Both the position numbers and the translations under genes were made by a program. A stretch of DNA of 64,000 nucleotides. Source: Bacteroidia bacterium (GTDB taxonomy: Bacteria > Bacteroidota > Bacteroidia > Flavobacteriales > Flavobacteriaceae). The stretch is from positions 186,001-250,000 of the forward strand of contig JAUIBP010000005.1 in NCBI GenBank assembly GCA_030427735.1. The letters run 5' to 3'. How positions within the stretch are numbered: the stretch's first letter is position 1; every line of letters begins with the position of its first letter. This document shows positions 63,643 through 64,000 of the stretch, in pieces. The notes under the pieces are model-generated. The model saw only the letters and a list, made by a program, of their open reading frames with translations, did no database searches and was not told the origin of the DNA.

Positions 63643-64000
63643 TTAGCGTTTGTCTATATCTACAAACGGTCTTAAGGTTGCTCCTGTATAAAGCTGGCGA
63701 GGACGTCCAATTGGCTCTTTACGTAAACGCATTTCTCTCCATTGTGCAATCCAACCTGGCAATCTACCTAAAGCAAACATTACGGTAAACATATCTGTTG
63801 GTATACCCATACCTCTGTAAATAATACCTGAATAAAAATCTACATTAGGATATAACTTTCTATCTACAAAATACTGATCTTCTAACGCTTCTTTTTCTAA
63901 ACCTTTAGCGATATCTAAAATTGGATCTTCAATACCTAAATCGCCTAAAACTTCATCTGCAGCTTTTTTAATGATTCTAGCACGCGGATCGAAATTTTTG
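63643..64000 (-). CDS. gltA: Citrate synthase, C-terminal part (partial)
   Basis: The reading frame ends TAA at 63643 and is open to the window edge, giving the last 118 residues. These match the citrate synthase C-terminus: [40 protein letters not shown] (split here), [20 protein letters not shown] and [21 protein letters not shown], which hold the Asp and Arg of the active site. The rest of the gene and its start lie outside the window. It is followed by a strong terminator. Confidence 0.95.
   Translation of the reverse strand, partial: KNFDPRARIIKKAADEVLGDLGIEDPILDIAKGLEKEALEDQYFVDRKLYPNVDFYSGIIYRGMGIPTDMFTVMFALGRLPGWIAQWREMRLRKEPIGRPRQLYTGATLRPFVDIDKR

Overview
The window is a stretch of chromosome from a member of the Flavobacteriaceae (Bacteroidota). 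The evidence is low-GC coding throughout, many exact matches to the Bacteroidota -7 promoter element TAnnTTTG (several with a TTG 19 bp upstream), a tmRNA with the proteolysis tag GENNYALAA, a fused SecD-SecF translocase, a small ribosomal protein of the THX type, a fusion-free two-component pair with a ligand-propeller sensor, and several lineage-typical lipoproteins and outer-membrane barrels. I see no phage, insertion sequence, integrase, CRISPR array or rRNA operon. Genes are tightly packed and this is mostly core genome.

Layout. 1-1450: the front end of an alanine/saccharopine-dehydrogenase-like gene, a structured RNA candidate and tmRNA. 1.5-9.99 kb: M23 peptidase, surface barrel, tandem acetyltransferase, membrane metal-dependent hydrolase, rpsT with an upstream tRNA-Glu, proS, a Gly/Trp/Tyr-rich lipoprotein and a FadL-type porin. 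10.1-14.1 kb: folE, cysS, yidD, lgt and a DUF192 lipoprotein. 14.4-23.5 kb (minus strand): secDF, a small secreted protein with a SecD-like pattern, mdh, gyrB and asnB. 23.7-30.1 kb: DUF2911 protein, queE, a HerA/DUF853 ATPase, a lipoprotein, a YitT protein, a cupin, an alpha/beta hydrolase and a RluF-type pseudouridine synthase. 30.1-40.0 kb (mostly minus): response regulator and sensor kinase, folD, ffh, a uracil-DNA-glycosylase-like protein, a previously easy-to-miss THX gene on the plus strand, yaaA, a RluD-type synthase and a PASTA protein. 40.1-50.4 kb: ddl, coaD, a SulP transporter, an M14 carboxypeptidase, a three-gene amidoligase cluster (RimK-like ATP-grasp, GCS2-type ligase, N-formylglutamate-amidohydrolase-like), a Nudix hydrolase and pyrE. 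50.4-59.4 kb: birA, rsfS, ftsH, LUD-cdsA-psd-ACBP (membrane lipid operon), a PafA-type phosphatase and mlaE-mlaF. 59.4-64 kb (minus): DUF389 protein, GDP-mannose pyrophosphorylase, SprT-like protein, an amidinotransferase-fold hydrolase and the end of gltA.

The best candidate for a poorly described system is the amidoligase trio at 45.3-48.7 kb: two different ATP-dependent carboxylate-amine ligases and an amidohydrolase, translationally coupled, with no recognised standard product. Other points worth attention are regulatory: a duplicated consensus promoter ahead of tRNA-Glu/rpsT, a terminator-like hairpin in the gyrB leader, a promoter nested in the ftsH terminator, a terminator that abuts the yidD start, and a set of genes whose -7 box lies only 4-6 nt from the ATG, implying leaderless or near-leaderless mRNAs. 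No homology search or folding program was run. Family calls are from motif recognition, and promoter and terminator calls are from reading the bases.
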